64,000 bases of DNA from JACKHA01 sp041401985 (GTDB taxonomy: Bacteria; Planctomycetota; Phycisphaerae; Phycisphaerales; UBA1924). Below, piece after piece: positions 1-9,931 of the stretch. The stretch covers positions 1 through 64,000 of the forward strand of contig JAWKTE010000010.1 in the NCBI GenBank assembly GCA_041401985.1, written 5' to 3'. A program made the translations under genes and the position numbers. Below the pieces are notes generated by a model. It was not told the DNA's origin. It worked only from the letters and a program-made list of their open reading frames with translations, and ran no database searches. Position 1 is the stretch's first letter. Each line of letters starts with the position of its first letter.

Positions 1-1
1 C

Positions 2-888
<887 letters not shown>

Positions 889-889
<1 letters not shown>

Positions 890-1713
890 TGCGCGAGAAC
901 CCGCCGGGACTCGTGCGTCCGCGTCGCGACCGGCTGCTCGACCTGTTTCGGGAGGCCGGGTACTCCAACCTGCTCGATGAGATCGAGCCGATCATCCGCT
1001 CGGCCATCCAGATCACGCCGGAACCGGTCGGCGATGAGCGGATTCCCGTCGGAAGCTCGAAGTTCGGCGGTGATCCGGACTTGCCGGATGGGTTTGACTG
1101 GCCCACGGCGACATCCGGCCCTCTCGCTTTCATTGCACAGATCGACCTGGCCGTGGCGAGCCGTGCCGATGAATCGTTCTTGCTGCCCACTGACGGCCTT
1201 CTCTCGTTCTTCCACCGCGACTGGTGGGGGGACTCCTGTCCAGAGGGCGGGTTCGGGGTGGCGCTCACGACGGCCGGAACGCCGTTGATAAGACGTCCCG
1301 CTCCGGATGGGATCGAGAATCTGGTGGCCAACGGACATGGACGCTGGCGGGCGTGCGGTCTGCGATTTGACTCGATCGCCAGCATCCCGACGTGGGACGA
1401 CCTAGGCGCCCAAGGCCACTCTTCACTGAGTGACGCGGTCTACAACTTGTTGATCCCGATCTCCGGCGAGCAGGGCTGCCGCCATACGCCGCTCAATCAG
1501 ATGCTTGGCCATGCTCACCCGATCCAACACTCGATCGACGTGCAAGCCGGAGGCGTCGCCGACGCCTCGAACTGGATTCCTCTCCTCCAACTCGACACCG
1601 ACGACCGTCCCGGCTGGATGTGGGGCGACATGGGGATGATCTACTTCATGATCCGCCGGCAGGACTTGTCACGCGCCGATTTCTCGAATGTGCAGTGCAT
1701 CGCCGAGTGGTAG
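889..1713 (+). CDS. DUF1963 (YwqG-like) protein
   Basis: A 274-residue protein of the DUF1963/YwqG family, recognised by KFGGDPDLPDGFDWP, PLAFIAQIDL, LLSFFHRD and the C-terminal LLQLDTDD...WGDMGMIYFMI. Members are cytoplasmic proteins of unknown biochemical role. No signal peptide or membrane segment is seen. The ATG at 889 overlaps the acs stop as TGATG, the usual arrangement for translational coupling. A GTG at 886 is also possible and would add one residue. The link with acs appears positional only. Confidence 0.8.
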
Positions 1714-1731
1714 TCGCCAACGATCGATCCC

Positions 1732-2193
1732 ATGCCCCTCCCCCACGTCGAACTCTTCACCGACGGCGCCTGCTCCGGCAACCCCGGGCCGGGGGGATGG
1801 GCCTACATCCTCCGCCACCCCGCCAGCGGCAAGGCCCGCGAGGACTCCGGCGGGCAGCGCCAGACCACCAACAACCGCATGGAACTCCTGGCCGCCATCA
1901 GAGGCCTCGAGGCCCTCAAGTCCCCGTCGGGCGTCGACCTCTACTCCGATTCCCAATATGTGCTCAACGGGCTGAGCGAGTGGATGGCCTCCTGGAAGAA
2001 ACGCGGCTGGAAGACCGCCTCGAAGCAGCCCGTCAAGAACCAGGACCTCTGGCAACGCCTCGACGAACTCATCCAGACGCACACCGTCCGGTTCCACTGG
2101 GTCCGCGGGCACGACGGCCACCCCGAGAACGAACGCTGCGACCAGCTGGCCGTCGCCGCCCGCGACGCCGCGGCCCGGGGGGAGTTCGATTGA
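1732..2193 (+). CDS. rnhA: Ribonuclease HI
   Basis: A 153-residue RNase HI of normal length, which cuts the RNA strand of RNA:DNA hybrids. All family landmarks are visible: FTDGACSGNPGPGGWAY with the first catalytic Asp, TTNNRMELLAAI with the Glu, DLYSDSQYVLNG with the second Asp, the basic substrate-binding loop WKKRGWKTASKQPVKNQDLW, and VRGHDGHPENERCDQLA with the His and last Asp. The ATG at 1732 gives MPLPHVELFTDGA. It starts 18 bases after the DUF1963 stop, so it may belong to the same transcript. Confidence 0.96.
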   Translation: MPLPHVELFTDGACSGNPGPGGWAYILRHPASGKAREDSGGQRQTTNNRMELLAAIRGLEALKSPSGVDLYSDSQYVLNGLSEWMASWKKRGWKTASKQPVKNQDLWQRLDELIQTHTVRFHWVRGHDGHPENERCDQLAVAARDAAARGEFD

Positions 2194-2574
2194 CGCCGGA
2201 AACCCTGCCGACGCCCGCGCCGACACCCGCGCCGAAACGTCGACGCCAACCTCCCCGGAACCGCCCCGCCCCCGCCTGCGAACAGAACTGCCAGCCCTCT
2301 CGGGCCGTCGTTGTCGCGCGCTCGCGGCGGGTATCGGACGTGTTCGGATGGCCGGGTCGGGTCGCCGACCGCCTGCCATCCGGCCTCGGGCGGGCCTCCA
2401 ACGAGCCGCCCCGATGCCGGTCCGGTTGTTCGCCCGAGAATCCCTTGGCGGGCGGGAAACGGCGCGAGAGACTATTCTTGCGGCCCATTCGGGCCGCGCC
2501 CGGGCGGCCGCCCGCCCGGCACAAGTTCAGGACCACAGCACCGCCGGGCTCCCGGCGCGATGGCGAGGACGCAC
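2194..2574. other. Intergenic region, no gene seen
   Basis: This 381-base gap between rnhA and the pilT-like locus holds no convincing coding frame. It is very GC-rich, with a GGGCCGCGCCCGGGCGGCC palindromic stretch near 2488-2506. A TATTCT at 2473-2478 could be a -10 box, but no matching -35 is evident. Confidence 0.4.
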
Positions 2575-3697
2575 ATGACAGTCGGGACCGAACTCCACAA
2601 CGACGCCTCGCACGTGGGCCACATCGCCCTGCCCCGCAAGAAGCAGTCCGACCCGCACGCGACCCGCTGGGGCAAGTTCCTGTCGGCCACGATGAAGTTC
2701 GAGGCTTCCGACCTGATCATGAAGACGGGCCAGGCCCCGAAGATCCGCCTCCGCGGCGCCCTCAAGCCCCTGGACACCAGCCCCGTCGACAACGGAGTTC
2801 TGGAGATCGCCCGCAACATCCTCACCGAGGGCAGATCGAGGACCTCCACAAGTTCGGCTCGGTCGACTTCGTGCGACTACGACGAGCACTGCTTCCGCGT
2901 CAGCCTGTTCATGGCCCGCGGCAGATCTCCGTCGCCGCCCGGCGCGTCCTCAACAACATCCTCCCGTTCGAGGCCTGCACCTTCCGCCGATCATGTCCGA
3001 GATCGCCATGCAGCCCCAGGGCATCGTGCTGCTCTGCGGCGTGACCAGCTCGGGCAGTCCACCACGATCGCCTCGATGCTCGACTTCGTGAGCGCCGCAC
3101 TGGCCGTCCACATCGTCTGCATCGAGGACCCATCAGTACATCTTCACCGACAATGCCATCCAACCAGCCGAGATCGGCATCGACTGCCTGGACTTCAAGA
3201 TCGCCCTGCGCGCACTGGTCCGCGAGAACCCGGACATCGTGCTCGTCGGCGAGATGCGACGCCGAGACCTTCGAGGCCGCCCTCATGGCCGCCGAGACGG
3301 GCCACCTGGTCACCTGGCACCATCCGCCTCTCGACCACGCAGACGTTCAGCCGTATCCCCGGGCTGTTCCCGCCGACAGGAGTGCCCCAGGTCCGCAAGA
3401 TCCTTGGCTACCAGATGCGGGCGTTCGTGTACAAGCTCCTGCCGACGCTGCACGAACATCACCGCATCCCCGCCACCGGATCCTGATCAACAACGCCGTC
3501 GTGCAGAAGCACGTGCTCGAGCGAGGGCGAACTCCGCAGGTACCTCGACACCATCAGGGAGCCGCCAGATGGCATGGTCGACTTCAACCAGTCGCTGGTC
3601 GAACTCGTCGGAGAAGGAGTACATCCACATGCGGGTCGCCAGCGAGGCCTCCCCGAACCTCGACGAACTGCTCATGCGTCTGAAGAAACTCGGCTGA
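2575..3697 (+). pseudogene. PilT-like ATPase, broken by at least 11 frameshifts
   Basis: Joined across frames, this encodes a PilT-type pilus retraction ATPase of about 370 residues, normal for the family. The pieces in order are KFEASDLIMKTGQAPKIRLRG, GQIEDLHKFGSVDFVR, DYDEHCFRVSLFMARG, QISVAARRVLNNILPFEA, LHLPPIMSEIAMQPQGIVLL, CGVTSSG plus STTIASMLDF (Walker A), HIVCIEDP, ALRALVRENPDIVLVGEM (Walker B), DAETFEAALMAAETGHL, STTQTFSRIPGLFPP, KILGYQMRAFVYKLLP, ILINNAVVQKHVLE and EYIHMRVASEASPNLDELLM. The frame changes about every 50-80 bases from 2830 onward, always at small deletions in short runs, while the encoded residues stay conserved. That pattern suggests poor consensus sequence more than old decay; a recent pseudogene is the alternative. 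Confidence 0.85.
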
Positions 3698-3837
3698 CCC
3701 GGCCCCGCCGCCGCCACGCCGCGCAACCGCACGCCGCCCTATTGTGCTGATCCGGCCCACGCCGGAACCATGCCAGAACCCTGTCGCCCCCCGCGAGCCA
3801 CGCGGGGCGGGCGTCCCAGACGGAAGGCCCCTCCGCC
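3698..3837. other. Short intergenic region with hairpin
   Basis: 140 bases between the two pilus-ATPase-like genes. A perfect hairpin CCCCGCG-AGCCA-CGCGGGG lies near 3789-3807. No T tract follows, so a terminator role is unproven. Confidence 0.35.
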
Positions 3838-5571
3838 GTGACCCCGATCGACGCACTCCCGACGCTCGCCCCGCACGCGGGCCAGTCCGCGCTCGGCCTG
3901 CTCACGCTCGCCGACGCACTGATCCTCATGTCCTTCTGGAAGCCGATCCTGGTCCTGCTGCCGTTCGTCGGCTGGGGCTGGGTCATCTCCTCCATCTACG
4001 ACAAGCACGCCCACCGCTTCCACCTGGGTCGGAAGCAGTGGAACATGGTGCACCTGATCGCCGGGCTGGTCGCGGTGCTGGTCTTCTTCGCCATCCCGAT
4101 GAAGGGCGAGATCGCGTTCTGGATCGCCCTGCTGGCCATGATGGGCGTCCTGCTGGGCGACCTGATCGCCTTCCCGGTCGTGGCCAACCGCGACGACCGC
4201 GTCCCCGAGGCTCACCGCCTCCGCTTCGATCTGTCCTCGATGCAGGACGCCCGGGCCGCCAAGGCCGCCGCCAAACTCGCCGGCAAGGCCGAACTGGTCC
4301 TCACCGGCCCCGGCAAGCGCAAACTCGAAGTGCCCGACGCCGAGACCCCCGAGTTCGAGACCCGCGTGCTGGCCGAGTCGCTCTACATCAAGGGGCGCGA
4401 GGCCCGCGCCAGCCTCGTCGAGGTCCTGCCCTCCGGCAAGCCCGACGGGACCTACGGCGTGGTCTACCTCGTCGATGGCGTCCGCCAGGCCGGCGACGTG
4501 TTCCCTGGCCCGCAGGCCCTGTCCATCATGGACGTGTGGAAGTCCGCCGGCGGCCTCGACGTGGCCGATCGCCGACGCAAGATGCTCGGCGATGTCAGCG
4601 TCGAATACGCCGGCGTCAAGAAGACCGTCCGCGTGCTCAGCCAGGGCACGCAGGGCGTCATGCGCCTGACCCTGACGTTCGATCCGGCCGAGTCCGTCCG
4701 GCGCGCCATCGACGACCTGGGCCTGCTCGACCCCCAGATCGAGGCCGTCAAGCGCCTCGCCGCCGACGGCACCGGCGTCGTCCTGTCCGCGGGCCAGACG
4801 CGCGGCGGGCGCACCACAACCCTCTACGCCCTCACCCGCCTCCACGACGCCTACACCAGCAACGTCCAGACCCTCGAACTCGAGGTCCAGGACGCGATCG
4901 AGGGCTCCAAGCAAAACGTGTTCGACCCCCAGAACACCGAGGCCGAGTTCTCCAAGACCATCCGCTCGATCCTCCGGCGTGACCCCGATGTTGTCGCCGT
5001 CGCCGAGGTGCCCGACCAGCAGACCGCCCAGGAGATCTCCAAGGCCGACCACACCCGCACGCGGATCTACGTCAGCCTCCGCCAGAGCAGCGCCCTCTCC
5101 ACCCTCCAGGGCTGGACCAAGGCCGTCGGCGACGCCGATCTGGCCACCGCGGGCCTTCGCGGCGTCGTCGCCCAGCGCCTCATCCGGCGCCTGTGCACCA
5201 ACTGCCGCGTCCCCTACCAGCCCACGCCCGAAATGCTCAAGCAACTCGGCCTGCCCGCCGACAAGGTCAAGCAACTGTTCAAGAAGGGCGGCCAGGTCCT
5301 CATTAAGAACAAGCCCGAACTCTGCCCCGTCTGCAACGGTGGCGGCTACATCGGCCAGGAAGGCCTCTTCGAGGTCTACGAGATCACCGACGCCATCCGC
5401 GACATGATCCGCGGCGGGCGCTGGAACGACGTCAAGGCCGAGTTCCGCAAGACCGGCCTGCCCTCGATCAACCAGGTCGCCCTCCGCAAGGCGGTCGACG
5501 GCGTGACCAGCGTCGAAGAGATCGCCCGGATCTCGCAGGAGGGTGCCGCCAAGGCCGGGGCGGGCGCCTGA
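3838..5571 (+). CDS. Membrane-anchored degenerate GspE/PilB-like ATPase
   Basis: 577 residues starting at a GTG. The N-terminus has membrane segments: about residues 22-48 (LILMSFWKPILVLLPFVGWGWVI), then 70-88 and 92-115. The C-terminal half follows the GspE/PilB fold. The Walker A position reads GQTRGGRTTTLYAL, with Arg in place of the invariant Lys. Walker B reads PDVVAVAEVPDQQTA, with the usual GEIRD altered. The His box STLHT is SLRQS. Two CxxC pairs (CTNC, CPVCNGGG) keep the zinc-binding motif of PilB/GspE. It probably binds pilus or secretion machinery without normal ATP turnover. It follows the broken pilT-like gene and precedes a CvpA-like protein. Confidence 0.8.
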   Translation: MTPIDALPTLAPHAGQSALGLLTLADALILMSFWKPILVLLPFVGWGWVISSIYDKHAHRFHLGRKQWNMVHLIAGLVAVLVFFAIPMKGEIAFWIALLAMMGVLLGDLIAFPVVANRDDRVPEAHRLRFDLSSMQDARAAKAAAKLAGKAELVLTGPGKRKLEVPDAETPEFETRVLAESLYIKGREARASLVEVLPSGKPDGTYGVVYLVDGVRQAGDVFPGPQALSIMDVWKSAGGLDVADRRRKMLGDVSVEYAGVKKTVRVLSQGTQGVMRLTLTFDPAESVRRAIDDLGLLDPQIEAVKRLAADGTGVVLSAGQTRGGRTTTLYALTRLHDAYTSNVQTLELEVQDAIEGSKQNVFDPQNTEAEFSKTIRSILRRDPDVVAVAEVPDQQTAQEISKADHTRTRIYVSLRQSSALSTLQGWTKAVGDADLATAGLRGVVAQRLIRRLCTNCRVPYQPTPEMLKQLGLPADKVKQLFKKGGQVLIKNKPELCPVCNGGGYIGQEGLFEVYEITDAIRDMIRGGRWNDVKAEFRKTGLPSINQVALRKAVDGVTSVEEIARISQEGAAKAGAGA

Positions 5572-5705
5572 CCCCCGACCTTTCCGCTCGGATTTTCCGC
5601 CCGCGTCGTGAACCCGGACCCGCGCCGGGCGTCAGAAACTCGAAGGGCTCTCCAAGCCCCGCCGACCCGACCGACCCCGCCAAGCCGGCCCACTAGGGAC
5701 AGACC

Positions 5706-7544
5706 ATGCCGTACATGAACCTCGTCTCGGTGCTCATCATCCTCGGCCTGGGGTACCTCTGGGTGACCCGCGGCTTCTTCTCCGCGCTGATCAACCTCGT
5801 GTGCGTCCTGGCCGCCGGCGCCCTGGCGCTGGCGTTCTGGGAGCCGACCTCGATGTTCCTGCTCAAGAACCTGCCCTCGCGCGGGTTCCTGGCGTTCGCC
5901 CAGCAGTCGTCTTGGGGCCTGGGCCTGGCCCTGCCGTTCGCGATCTCGCTGGGCCTCTTGCGGGCGGGGTTGGACAAACTGCTCCCCAGCAACGTCGTGG
6001 TCGAGCCCGCGGTCGACTACGTCGGCGGGGGCCTGTGCGGCGTGGCGGCCGGCGTCATCACCGCCGGCTTCACCGTCATGTCCATCGGCATGCTCCGCAT
6101 GGACACCGAGTTCGGCGGGTACCGGCGCATCCAGCCCGGCACCGGCAACGCGCTGGTCAGCCAGGGCAAACTCTGGGTCCCGGTCGACGACATCGTCGCG
6201 GGCCTCTACGGGCGCGCCTCCACGGGCGTGTTCAACAACTCCACCGCCCTGGCCCACTACTACCCCAACCTCGCCGACGTGCCCGAGATGCTCCGCTCCA
6301 CCGAGGGCGGCGGCAAGGCCATGAACATCCTGGCCCCGTCCGGCGCCCGCGTCGTCCGGCGCTACCGCGTCGGGGCCGAGGGCACCACCCTCCAGCAGCT
6401 CCTCGGCGGCGACCTGTGGGTCAGCAGCCAGCAGACCGTCGTCGACTTCCACGGCGAGCAGTTCCCGCCGACCTCCCGCCTCGAGGGCTACGTCGTCCAG
6501 TTCGAGGCCAACTCGAAGGAGAAGAACGGCCAGGTCGTGATCGGGCACGCCCAGGTCCGCCTGCTGGTCCACGAAGAGGACGAGTTCGGGCGCACGGTCG
6601 CGCGTGACATCTTCCCCGTGGCCGCGGTGAGCCTGGCCAACGCCTCGCCCCGCCAGTACGGGCGCTGGCGCTTCGACGCCCCCAACCTGTTCGTCTCCTC
6701 CGTCGGCGGCGCGACCGAACTGCTGTTCGGCTTCGAGTTCCCCGTGCCGCCCGACGCCATGCCCGTGGCCCTGTACATCAAGGGCACGCGCTACGACATC
6801 GACACCCAGGCCGGCCCGCTGGCCGACAACGGCGGCTCGTTCACGCAGTACGCCAGCGTCCGCGACCGCGACAGCCGCATCCCGAGCGGTGATCTGACCG
6901 GCTCGGTGATCCAGTACACCCCGGACGAGCAGAACCAGCTTCGCGGTGGCCAGCAGGGGACTCAGACCAACAACCGCGTCTTCGGCCAGCGCGGCGGCAT
7001 CGTCGCGCGCAACTCCATCGGCACCAGTTACGTGATCCAGCGTGGCACCGAGCAGAGCCTTGAGGTCCGGGGCAATCGTGTCGTTCAGGGCGAGTCTGTA
7101 TTCCTCTCCAGCGCCCTCGAGATCCGTGGCCTTGACCAGGCGCTGCGCATCAATCAGTTCATCAACACCACGACGACCGCCATCGTCACCGTTGATGTCT
7201 CCATCGGCTCGGAGAACGACCTCGAGATCGCCCGCGAGCGCGGCGCGAATCTCTCGGACCGGGTGCAACTTGTCAACGACCAGAACGACCGCTTCGACCC
7301 CATCGGGTACATCTCGGTGAACATGGAATGCCGCGACCTGGTCAAGATCCGCTATTTCCCCAGCGACCCGATCACGTCGCTGGCCGATCTGCCCACGACC
7401 AGCCGCACCCGCCCCGACCAGATCCTCTACCTCGTCTATCGCATCAGCGCCCCGAGCCAGGTCGTCTCCTTCAACGTCGGCGACATCGTCGTCAACAACT
7501 TCGACGGCGAGCCGATCGACGTCCAGCCTCAGCCCGACCGCTGA
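5706..7544 (+). CDS. CvpA-domain membrane protein with large soluble region
   Basis: 612 residues. The first ~130 residues match the CvpA family: MPYMNLVSVLIILGLGYLWV, GFFSALINLVCVLAAGALAL, SWGLGLALPFAISLGLLR and GGGLCGVAAGVITAGFTVM form about four membrane segments. CvpA proteins are inner-membrane proteins linked to colicin V export and envelope stress. The remaining ~470 residues are hydrophilic and beta-rich, with no recognised domain; CvpA proteins are usually under 250 residues. An AGGGAC sequence ahead of ATG 5706 may be the ribosome binding site. The gene begins 134 bases after the degenerate GspE-like gene. Confidence 0.7.
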   Translation: MPYMNLVSVLIILGLGYLWVTRGFFSALINLVCVLAAGALALAFWEPTSMFLLKNLPSRGFLAFAQQSSWGLGLALPFAISLGLLRAGLDKLLPSNVVVEPAVDYVGGGLCGVAAGVITAGFTVMSIGMLRMDTEFGGYRRIQPGTGNALVSQGKLWVPVDDIVAGLYGRASTGVFNNSTALAHYYPNLADVPEMLRSTEGGGKAMNILAPSGARVVRRYRVGAEGTTLQQLLGGDLWVSSQQTVVDFHGEQFPPTSRLEGYVVQFEANSKEKNGQVVIGHAQVRLLVHEEDEFGRTVARDIFPVAAVSLANASPRQYGRWRFDAPNLFVSSVGGATELLFGFEFPVPPDAMPVALYIKGTRYDIDTQAGPLADNGGSFTQYASVRDRDSRIPSGDLTGSVIQYTPDEQNQLRGGQQGTQTNNRVFGQRGGIVARNSIGTSYVIQRGTEQSLEVRGNRVVQGESVFLSSALEIRGLDQALRINQFINTTTTAIVTVDVSIGSENDLEIARERGANLSDRVQLVNDQNDRFDPIGYISVNMECRDLVKIRYFPSDPITSLADLPTTSRTRPDQILYLVYRISAPSQVVSFNVGDIVVNNFDGEPIDVQPQPDR

Positions 7545-7661
7545 GCCCGCCCACTCGGCGAGGGTCGCCGCGATGCGGTCGTGACCACCGTTTCTGGTGG
7601 CTATCGGCCCCGCTCGGCCCGTCGTTTGTTGTGGACCGATGGTGCGTCGGCGGTGGGGCGG

Positions 7662-7667
7662 TACCAT
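7662..7667 (+). promoter_or_regulatory. -10 box of leaderless Nudix gene
   Basis: TACCAT lies 6 bases before ATG 7674 and there is no GGAG sequence between them, so transcription should start at or next to the start codon. Confidence 0.55.
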
Positions 7668-7673
7668 CCTTCC

Positions 7674-8132
7674 ATGCCCACCGCATGGCTGGCATCCCCG
7701 CCCGTGCCGCAGGTCGCGGCCCTGTGCTTCCGCCCCGTGCGGTCGCGCCGCAGCGAGGTCCTGCTGATCACCTCCCGCAACGGCGACTGGGCCATCCCCA
7801 AAGGCCGCATCGACCCGGGCCACTCCCCGACCCAGGCAGCCGCCATCGAGGCCCTCGAGGAGGCCGGCGTCCGGGGCCAACTGGTCGATGAGCCGGTCGG
7901 CGCGTTCGAGTACACCAAGCGGGGCGGCTGGGCCTCGGGGCGACCCACCCCGTGCCGCGTCGAGGTCTTCCCCCTTCTGGTCGAGGACCTGCTCGACGAT
8001 TGGGACGAGGGCGACTTCCGCAAGCGCCGCTGGGTGGCCGCGTCCCGTGCCCACGCCGAGGTCGCCCAGCCGGGCCTGGCCCACGTCCTCAGGTCGTTCC
8101 CCGGCTGGCTCCGCTCGGTCCGGACCGGCTGA
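7674..8132 (+). CDS. Nudix hydrolase
   Basis: A 152-residue Nudix protein. The box reads PKGRIDPGHSPTQAAAIEAL followed by EEAGV. It keeps G, the EExG end and the metal-binding glutamates, but has His at the usual first Glu and Ile where Arg precedes the first conserved Glu. The surrounding layout (PKGRIDPG, AFEYTKRGG, VEVFPLLV, RRWV) resembles the diphosphoinositol polyphosphate/diadenosine polyphosphate type. The substrate cannot be inferred. ATG 7674 is chosen because a TACCAT box sits 6 bases upstream; an in-frame upstream extension lacks support. Confidence 0.85.
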   Translation: MPTAWLASPPVPQVAALCFRPVRSRRSEVLLITSRNGDWAIPKGRIDPGHSPTQAAAIEALEEAGVRGQLVDEPVGAFEYTKRGGWASGRPTPCRVEVFPLLVEDLLDDWDEGDFRKRRWVAASRAHAEVAQPGLAHVLRSFPGWLRSVRTG

Positions 8133-8158
8133 CTGCGCCGGCGTCCTCTGCCACCCTC

Positions 8159-8227
8159 GCGAGCCGGGGCGTCCCCGCCCCGGTCCCTAATCAAGAACGC
8201 GAGCCGGGGCGTCCTCGCCCCGGTCCC
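8159..8227. repeat. REP-like palindrome, two direct copies
   Basis: Two direct copies of a 27-28 base element (8159-8185 and 8199-8227), each GCGAGCC followed by an 8-bp stem CCGGGGCG/CGCCCCGG around TCCC or TCCT and ending GGTCC. The second copy abuts the purD promoter. Inverted or degenerate copies occur at 12670-12784, 20744-20769 and 58122-58148. Confidence 0.8.
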
Positions 8228-8242
8228 CAACCCACCCCCGCG

Positions 8243-8248
8243 TACACT
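8243..8248 (+). promoter_or_regulatory. -10 box of leaderless purD
   Basis: TACACT with 5 bases (CGCCG) to ATG 8254. The identical hexamer precedes plsY, lptB, moxR and ruvB at 5-8 bases. No Shine-Dalgarno is present. Confidence 0.65.
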
Positions 8249-8253
8249 CGCCG

Positions 8254-9855
8254 ATGCCCGATCCGTCCCCTTCCCGCACGAACGTCCTGCTCATCGGCGG
8301 CGGCGGACGCGAGCACGCCCTCGCCCTCCGCCTGGCCCAGTCCCCGAACCTCGGTGAACTTTGGACCAGCCACCCCTCGAACCCGGGCCTGGCCGCCATC
8401 GCCAAGCCCGTTGACGTGCCGGTCGACGCCCGCGAGCTCTACCGCCTCGAGCAGTTCTGCCAGAAGAAGGCCATTGGGCTGGTGGTCATCGGCCCCGAGG
8501 ACCCGCTGGCCGAGGGCTTCGCCGACCGCCTCGCCTCCCCAAGCACCCTGGTGTTCGGCCCGAGCGCCGCCGGGGCCCGCCTGGAATCCGACAAGGCCTG
8601 GTGCAAGCAGTTGCTCCGGGCGGCCTCGATCCCGACCGCCGACGCCCGCGCGTTCTCCGACTTCGACGCCGCGTGCCAGCACCTCGAGAGCCGCGCCAGC
8701 GATGACGAGGACGTCGCGATCGCCCTCGAGCGATTCGCCACCCTCCGCGACGCCTCGCTGCGCCGCAAGCTCATCGACGCGATGGTCCGCGTCGGCAAGG
8801 CCCGCCTCGCGTCGCAGCCCATCGCCGCCGCGGACATCACGCTGCTGAAGAACTCGGCCCACTTCAAGGACCAGTTCAGGGACGTGCCGAAGGAGCAGCA
8901 GCCCGACGCCGCCGCCATCGCCGCCCAGTGCGTGCCGCTCGCCCAGGCCTACGTCCGCACCCGCCCGGACCTGCCGGTCATCAAGGCCAGCGGGCTGGCC
9001 AAGGGCAAGGGCGTGGTCGTGCCCGACACGCTCGAGCAGGCCGTCCTGACCCTGGAGCGCATGCTCGTCAAGCGCGAGTTCGGCCCCGCCGGCTCGAAGG
9101 TCCTTATCGAGGAGCGTCTCGAAGGGTCGGAAGTCTCCGTCATGGCCATCACCGACGGCAGCACCCTGCTCATGCTCCCGCCGTGCCAGGACCACAAACG
9201 CCTGGGCGACAACGACACCGGCCCCAATACCGGCGGCATGGGCGCGTTCTGCCCCTCGGCCCGCGTCGACGACGAGTTCATGCAGCGCGTCGAGCGCGAC
9301 ATCCTTATCCCAACCCTCGACGCCCTCCGGCGCGACGACATCGACTACCGCGGTGTGCTCTACGCCGGCATCATGCTCACGCCCGGCGGCCCCAAAGTCC
9401 TCGAGTTCAACGCCCGCTTCGGCGACCCCGAGACCCAGCCCCTCATGGCCCGCCTCGACGCCGACCTGCTCGACATCCTCCTCCACGCCGCCCGCGGCAC
9501 GCTCGACCAGGCCCACGTCCGCTGGGACCCGCGCCCCGCGTGCACCGTCGTGCTCGCCAGCGAGGGCTACCCGGAGAAGCCCCGCACCGGGCGAGTCATC
9601 ACGGGCCTCGACGAGGCCGCGGCTGTCGAGAACGCCACCATCCACCACGCCGGCACGAAGCGCGACGGCAGCGAGATCCTCACCGACGGCGGGCGCGTCC
9701 TGGGCGTGACCGCGCTCGGCGCGACGCTCGCCGACGCCCGCCAGACCGCCTACCGGGCCGCGGACCAGATCCGGTTCGACGGCAAGGTGATGCGGCGCGA
9801 CATCGCCATCGACGCAAGGCCCACGCCCCGTCGCCCGAAGGCGACAACCGCCTGA
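8254..9855 (+). CDS. purD: Phosphoribosylamine-glycine ligase (GARS)
   Basis: 533 residues. It joins glycine to phosphoribosylamine with ATP, the second step of purine synthesis. The N-terminal VLLIGGGGREHALALRLAQS, the ATP-grasp segments IKASGLAKGKGVVV, QDHKRLGDNDTGPNTGGMGA and LEFNARFGDPETQ, and the C-terminal GRVLGVTALG are all typical. The enzyme is about 100 residues longer than usual. An Ala/Asp-rich, apparently helical insert (about residues 147-236) splits the ATP-grasp domain between SDFDAACQHL and LPVIKASGLA. Active-site segments flank the insert intact, so the enzyme should work. Confidence 0.95.
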   Translation: MPDPSPSRTNVLLIGGGGREHALALRLAQSPNLGELWTSHPSNPGLAAIAKPVDVPVDARELYRLEQFCQKKAIGLVVIGPEDPLAEGFADRLASPSTLVFGPSAAGARLESDKAWCKQLLRAASIPTADARAFSDFDAACQHLESRASDDEDVAIALERFATLRDASLRRKLIDAMVRVGKARLASQPIAAADITLLKNSAHFKDQFRDVPKEQQPDAAAIAAQCVPLAQAYVRTRPDLPVIKASGLAKGKGVVVPDTLEQAVLTLERMLVKREFGPAGSKVLIEERLEGSEVSVMAITDGSTLLMLPPCQDHKRLGDNDTGPNTGGMGAFCPSARVDDEFMQRVERDILIPTLDALRRDDIDYRGVLYAGIMLTPGGPKVLEFNARFGDPETQPLMARLDADLLDILLHAARGTLDQAHVRWDPRPACTVVLASEGYPEKPRTGRVITGLDEAAAVENATIHHAGTKRDGSEILTDGGRVLGVTALGATLADARQTAYRAADQIRFDGKVMRRDIAIDARPTPRRPKATTA

Positions 9856-9917
9856 GGCGATCGCGCCCGCCGCGGCGGCCCGCTGTCGCTCACCCCCTGT
9901 TTCTGTTCGGCCCTCAC

Positions 9918-9923
9918 TACACT
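9918..9923 (+). promoter_or_regulatory. -10 box of lptB
   Basis: TACACT, 8 bases before ATG 9932. The wider string CTCACTACACTCCG recurs almost exactly before moxR (17593-17606), which supports a shared promoter type. Confidence 0.6.
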
Positions 9924-9931
9924 CCGGTCCG

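Noticed and set aside
2575..3697. Programmed frameshifting in the pilT-like gene.
   Set aside because: Eleven shifts in about 800 bases in both net directions cannot be recoded; errors or decay explain them better.
5376..8084. A 902-codon minus-strand frame across the CvpA and Nudix genes.
   Set aside because: Composition is alanine/glycine/valine/aspartate noise typical of the antisense frame, and it spans two well-supported plus-strand genes.
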